From positions 43,310,408-43,374,407 of the forward strand of contig CM070904.1 in NCBI GenBank assembly GCA_036417435.1: DNA of 64,000 nucleotides, written 5' to 3'. Under the pieces are notes generated by a model. That model ran no database searches. It worked only from the letters and a program-made list of their open reading frames with translations, and was not told the DNA's origin. A program made the position numbers and the translations under genes. This document shows, in pieces, positions 58,766-64,000 of the stretch (the first letter of the stretch is position 1; each line of letters begins with the position of its first letter). The stretch comes from Inia geoffrensis. Its lineage: Eukaryota; Chordata; Mammalia; Artiodactyla; Iniidae.

Positions 58766-61599
58766 GAGAAGATTTTTTTCTCCAGGCGTTACCATTCCTG
58801 GAATGGAGAAACCAAAGCAAATACATGTTTTTGCTTTCCCTTTGAGAATTTTAGTGTGTTCTTGAGCAACAATATAACGATTTAAAAAAATTATTTATTT
58901 GTGCAAGTTTGTTCTATTCCACTGTCTAAAATGTTTTTGTTTGGTCTCTGTCCCCTTCAAATTGTTTGATGTGAATTGATGTGTGTTGATCATGTATCCT
59001 AAGAGTTCTCACTGCTTAAGCATGTAGCAGATAGTAGAAGGAGATAACTATATTGTCATGTTGGAATAGCTTTTAAAATGTCAATGAAAGGGTTCAAAAC
59101 CAGAAACACTCAATAAAGTCTGCCTGGCCAGCATAATAAGCTATGACTTTATATTCCCAAGCACAAATTAAAACATTAATTCCAACAGCTTTGTTGCAGT
59201 GGTAGTTTATCACAAATCCTCAGTGTTCAATTTTTCAGCATTTGCCAAATGTCCTGCCTATATACATGGTAATGATTCACTTTGAATACTCAAATGCTTG
59301 AGTTTTCTCTGGTATTTTACAATTAAAATAATAACAAAATGATTTTGGTTTCTGTTGGCAGTTTCCCTATAACCATGTGGTGTTTCTTTGGGGCTCTTTA
59401 TACTTTTGATGAGAGTAGGGAATGGTCTTCTGTGAGCCTTCTGTACCTACCAGTTATCACAGAGATAAAAAACATGAAACAGCATGTCTTTGACACCTAT
59501 GAATTTTTAAAAAATCTAAAAAACAAAATATCTTTTGGATGGATATATATTTTGTTATTCTGTTCAGTAGAAAACTTGGCTGTCTATATTGCTCAAGACA
59601 ATCTTCACATGGATTATATAACCTCCACTTAAAATTTGCCAATAGCAATAAATTTGGTTAAAGCAAAAACAAGTGCTTAAAAATAGGCAAAGCCATTTAA
59701 GTGGAATTTACTTCTCTCAAGGGCAGTAGACTTACATCACTTATTCTAGTGTTCTGAGTAGATTTGTAATTGCTCATGTTTGATGGCAACTTTCTTCAAC
59801 TTTGCTATTTCTTGCCATCATTAGCTAATGGGATTTAGAATTCCAAGAAATGATGTTTGGGATGTGAGGAGCAGACCGGCCACCTACCAAAAATCCCCTC
59901 TAATTCAGAGTATTTGACTTACTAACCAGGCTGAGTTGATCACATTTCAAATGTAGATTCAGAAACAATTTTGTTACGTATAAGTACATTATAAGGAGAA
60001 AATGAAAAACACAAAGCCTTACTAGAATCACCATAATAAATAGATGGAATCTATGTCTAAATTTTTTTGAAAAACAGATTCATCCACACTATTTTATTAG
60101 ACAATCTAAATATTATTTTGCTTATATTATGCTATTCAAACTATCAAATTACATAGTTCCCAACTTTTTGAAATGGTTTGTATACATCTAGAAAACAAAA
60201 CCAAAGAAAAGCTACTATATTTCCTTCTCTCTAAAGACATTTTGCAATAAAAATAAATAGTCTTACTCTGTAAATAAATCAATTCTTTCACAGATTTATT
60301 GGTTTGTGTGAATTTAGTTCAGTGTAGCATATTTTTTCATTAGCCGTAAAGAGGGAGCCTTCCCCATCCCACCGAATAAACATATACATTGAGGTAAATA
60401 GTTCAGGAGACAAATAGTGACTCTTGCCTGAACTATGTAAGCTGGAGTCAGCTATGCTAGTCATATTAGTGAAGCACTCGGAAAAGTCACCAAAGTAAAG
60501 TTGGTGAGTGAAAGGAAAAAAAAGATCCAGAGCCTATGATTCTTTAAATGACCATGCTAATGAGGTCAAGGAAATGAGTTTTATACTGACTCAGAGGGAT
60601 GAGTTTTGTTTGCTCTTTTTCAGAAAGAACCTCAGAGGGCCGCCCAACTCAAGCCAACTCTCGCTAAGGAATGAATAACAAAGAGGAAAGAAAAATGCAG
60701 AATAGATACATACTTTTGAAATTCTTTCTACTGTAAAAAACATCATCTCATGTAACCCTTCATTGATTCATGATGAGTGAGCATCTTTATCTTTTATGAA
60801 GAAGAACATTTTTAAAAGAAAAGTTGCCCTAATCTGGTTTGATAAGAAATTGTGTTGGTAAAATAATTCATTAGAAATAATGGTGGTGCAAAGTACATTT
60901 TACTATTAAGTGAAAGACAATGGCTTTGGTACATGGGATGGAAAAACTGACACAAAGAGATATCAAATTCTCCATTTTTACCAATGAAAGCATTGAATTA
61001 GACGATCACAAAGACTTCCTGTAACGTTAAAATCCCATGAGGAGTTATGTAAGTTATTAATGAAGCATAAGTGTATAGCTCACAAAAGTTACAAAGATAT
61101 AAATAACTCACAGTAACATCTGACTTTTCTTCTACATATATGATGGTATATAACATAGATGGTAGTATATCAAGAGGGTTTGTGGGAGGTTGAAAGAAAT
61201 AATAATTGCCAAGGAGTTAAATGACTGAGAACTTATTAGTCACTCACTGAGGTCCCAGAATGAATTAAATCCATGCACTTAAAAATCCAATGATATAATT
61301 ATGGGTTGCAATGAAAAGAACTGGCCGCAAAGGTAAAAAGAATCCAAGTGCTATCTGCCCTCAGCCAATTATATAACAGGCTGAAGCATCAATTGTTTTT
61401 TCCATGGTAGCTTTGTGGACATAGGTATCATGAACAATCACATACAGTTGCATTCTCGTGCTCATGATAATCAGTGCTACTACTCACAGAAGCAGCTTCC
61501 CAGAGGAGGAAGAAGAACATAGAATCTTTAGGAACAATAAAAATATGTAGGAAGATTTACTTTTAAAAAACATCCATTTCTACTTTTCTTTCCCTCTAT
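58766..61599. other. Unassigned non-coding stretch
   Basis: About 2.8 kb, AT-rich, with no gene or repeat I can name. The 97-codon frame at 59339-59632 has no supporting evidence. Confidence 0.4.
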
Positions 61600-61623
61600 T
61601 TCTCTCTCTCTCTCTCTCTCTCA

Positions 61624-61676
<53 letters not shown>

Positions 61677-61689
61677 TCTCTCTCTCTGT
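61600..61689. repeat. (CT)n-(CA)n compound microsatellite
   Basis: CT dinucleotides at about 61602-61640 with one CACT break, then about 17 CA units (61641-61674), then TCTCTCTCTCT. Compound dinucleotide repeats like this are usually length-polymorphic. Confidence 0.97.
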
Positions 61690-63278
61690 ACCATACTAGT
61701 GACTGCCAACTACATGCCAGGATGTGAGCTCTTTGGATGACCTACTTAAAGTCGGCTTGCACTCCATCAGTTCCAAATCAAAGACTAGTGAGGCTGAGCC
61801 AGGACTCCGGAGGTCGTTTATCTCAGACCCCTGCCTGGAGGAGTCACTGTTCTAACCCATCCTAGACTGAGGTTGAACAAGGAGTTGTTTCCAAAGGACT
61901 CCGGGGTGCTATAGAAGCTGTGTTGGTGACTCAGTTCTCTGCATTCTCCTTCGCAGTCAGGGCCCAATCAAATTTCCTGAGAGGTGGAAAGGCCACCGCA
62001 CGTTTAGATGTTCTGCCTTTCAAATGTACTCAAAATGAGTTCCTCACAATGAGCAGTCATTTAAAACTTCCTAGGCTACCTGAAAGCTATAGCTTTAAGC
62101 GTTCCTTTAAAGAACTTTCACTTGACGTATAAAGTTTTCTATCTTTTCCTTATAGTATCAGTTCACTTACTAATCTTCTGTTTTCTCTCATGTTGGACAT
62201 TTACTGGATGCCTGGACATAATGTAGTCATTTATTTCCCCCGGAGGTGAGGATTGCTGTGCATATGAGTGAGTTGTTTGTGAGATTGTCATAAATAAAAG
62301 TCACAGAGGCAATAAAGTGTATTTTATTTAAATATTTTAGGGAATTAAAAATAAAAAGACATTCTCTTTTCTCTAATTCATGAACAAGAGAAAGTGGGTC
62401 AGTTATTGGCAAGTGACGTCTTCACTTGGTTGTCATCTATATTTGTGCTTGAAACCTTAAATTCGAATGACTCATGGTGACAAGAAGGTCATGGGTAGAT
62501 CCTCCATTTGGAATGTGCCTAAATTAGCATGGTCCCAAGCCCATAAGTTAATCATAGATTCCTTAGATATACTCCAGTCTCCTAGTAACCAGAAATGATG
62601 ACATAACATTTTCTGAAGTATCTCATGAGAAACATCTTTGCACTGAGAAAAATGACCCTCTATCACAGACTGATATCTCCACGCTCAGGTATTCAAGTCA
62701 CAGTCACCAAGTAGATGCCACGGATCACAAGGGGAGCAAGAGGAAGGCTCACTAATAACTCTTTATTGATCTAATCAGACTAATGACAAAATAATTTAAA
62801 GTACTTTCTTAAAGGGCAGTGGCTCCTTAATTGTTGCTCAATCCTCTCAATTCAGGGACAATGCCAAGGATGATATGTCTTAAACCAGATAGTTAGATTG
62901 TATGTGAGAGGTAATCTTCCAATTGTGTCTGTACTGCATTGAAATCCAGCATTCCTCTACTGATAGGATGAAGGAAAATATGACTCCATGACAAACATTT
63001 GGTATCTGCCTAATACAGACAGAGGAATCAGTAAAATGTGAATTTTTTGACATTCTCCAGAACTCAGGCCTGAGTCCCTCCCTGTAAGGAAAGACCAGGG
63101 ACTCTTTCACGTAAGAGAACACAGGGGAGCCATTTAACCAGACTTTCTGAAATGTGGGAGTTTATGCCTAGCCTGTTTGCTTTCCATTTCTAAAGATCTT
63201 TGAAGACTTAGTACATTATAAAGGTAGCTTTTGAACAAGTGGTTAAAAGGTGAAATAAATAGTTTAACTCCCTAAAAC
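61690..63278. other. Unassigned non-coding stretch
   Basis: About 1.6 kb without a recognised gene or repeat. Short frames at 61920-62132, 62227-62412, 62472-62666 and 62880-63122 have no family resemblance. Confidence 0.4.

Positions 63279-63362
<84 letters not shown>
63279..63362. repeat. (AT)n microsatellite, 84 bp
   Basis: About 42 uninterrupted AT units. Perfectly self-complementary, so prone to cruciform extrusion and length change. It generates the spurious YIYIYI frame on the minus strand. Confidence 0.98.
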
Positions 63363-63365
<3 letters not shown>

Positions 63366-63575
63366 TTTTGTGTTACTTATCTTAGGAGTTAGCAAACTTT
63401 TTCTCTTTAAGGGGCCAAACTGTGAATCTTTTTGGCTTTGCAGGTTTCTGTCACTCAATTCTACTGTCGTAGTATGAAAGCTGCTGTAGACATTACATAA
63501 ACTAATTGGCATGGCTGAATCTGGCTTACTGTAAGGCACATTTGGTTCATGGGTTGAAGTTTTCCAACCCTTTCC
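63363..63575 (+). mobile_element. MER20-like hAT DNA transposon
   Basis: 'gttagcaaactttttctctttaaggggccaaactgtgaat' (excerpt), 'ttggctttgcaggtttctg', 'tgaaagctgctgtagacattacataaac' and 'aattggcatggctgaatc' match the order of a short non-autonomous hAT-Charlie element. The family name is from recognition only. The AT repeat abuts its left end. Confidence 0.75.
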
Positions 63576-63579
63576 TTAG

Positions 63580-64000
63580 ACCATAAAAATTGCAAGAAAT
63601 ATCAAAGATTTAAATGTAAAATAATAAAACCATAAAAGTACTAGAAGAAAACTTGAGAGAAAAATCTACTCTTGATGTAAAAATATATTTTTAAGTATCA
63701 TCCTAAACTCAGATATCAAAAAGAAAAGAATAATAAACTTGACCACATAATATTAAAAGGAAAAAAAAGCATGACAACAGTAAAAAAAAAAAGAAAAAAG
63801 AAAAAAGAAAAAAACCCATAAACTATAGAAAAATGTATTTGTAACTCATATCATAGACAATAGACTAATATCTTTACTATATAAAAATTCCTTCTCTGAA
63901 AAGGGACAAAAGATGAGCAGATAGCACACAGAAAATAAATATAAATGGATCTTAAACATACGACCCATATTTTCAGCCTTATTCACAGTAGGAAAATTTG
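63580..64000 (+). pseudogene. Ancient LINE-1 ORF2 C-terminal part, runs off the window
   Basis: 'aaagatttaaatgtaaaataataaaaccataaaagtactagaagaaaac' (excerpt), 'ataataaacttgaccacataa', then 'agactaatatctttactatataaaaa' follow the C-terminal third of an old LINE-1 ORF2 in sense. It contains an AAAAAAG-type low-complexity stretch at 63781-63815. The 3' end lies outside the window. Confidence 0.7.
63781..63815. repeat. (AAAAAAG)n low-complexity tract
   Basis: A-rich run with G every sixth or seventh base, inside the old LINE-1. Confidence 0.85.

Noticed and set aside
59339..59632. 97-codon frame with a hydrophobic start
   Set aside because: Looks like a small membrane protein only because the DNA is T-rich; overlapped by an antisense frame and unsupported.
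63264..63539. Minus-strand frame with a long tyrosine-isoleucine repeat
   Set aside because: A direct translation of the (AT)n microsatellite.

Overview
The window looks like gene-free intergenic or deep intronic DNA from a cetacean (whale or dolphin). The main clue is nine copies of tRNA-derived SINEs of the CHR type: about 215 bp CHR-2-like copies and about 330 bp CHR-1-like copies. CHR SINEs are known from cetaceans, hippos and ruminants. I saw no ruminant BovB or Bov-tA elements, and several CHR-2-like copies are near-intact with perfect target-site duplications (TSDs) and long poly-A tails, which fits a cetacean best. The base composition is AT-rich. I could not support any host protein-coding exon, tRNA, rRNA or CRISPR array; the open reading frames are either pieces of retrotransposons or short chance frames.

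Layout. 1-880 is unassigned. 882-5468 is the largest young-looking element, a 5'-truncated LINE-1 with the end of ORF1, a decayed ORF2 and a 3' tail, followed by a CHR-2 SINE (5599-5818). A second LINE-1 tail lies at 6505-7705. 7.7-26 kb is mostly unassigned sequence with scattered MIR, L2, hAT-like and old LINE-1 remnants plus CHR SINEs at 9.7, 12.6 and 18.0 kb. 26.2-30.8 kb is a nested block: an ancient LINE-1 (5' UTR, ORF1, then 3' UTR with ORF2 missing) split by an endogenous retroviral LTR, which itself carries a CHR-2 SINE, and split again by a MaLR LTR. 31.4-33.2 kb holds further old LINE-1 pieces with a CHR-1 SINE. 34.4-35.1 kb is a remnant of a CR1/L3-type LINE. 35.2-35.6 kb is a MIR split by a CHR-2 SINE. 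36.5-38.5 kb is again old LINE-1 and L2. 41.1-42.0 kb is a long L2 copy. 44.3-44.8 kb is a very short LINE-1 insertion with a perfect 15-bp TSD. 47.1-49.2 kb has two SINEs and old LINE-1, and 49.46-49.83 kb a second MaLR LTR in the opposite orientation to the first. 52.8-55.3 kb has an ancient minus-strand LINE-1 next to a younger plus-strand one. The last 9 kb is mostly unassigned, with a CT/CA microsatellite, an 84-bp AT microsatellite, a MER20-like hAT element and the start of another old LINE-1.

Nothing here functions as an operon or pathway. What the window records is successive retrotransposition: MIR, L2 and CR1/L3 first, then old LINE-1, MaLR and hAT elements, and finally cetartiodactyl LINE-1 and CHR SINEs. 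I found no undescribed biological system. The observations most worth checking are the nested 26-31 kb block, the CR1/L3 remnant, a 19-bp hairpin in otherwise unassigned DNA at 13.5 kb, and SINE/LINE insertions clean enough to serve as phylogenetic presence/absence markers. Repeat family names come from recognition by eye, not from a database search.
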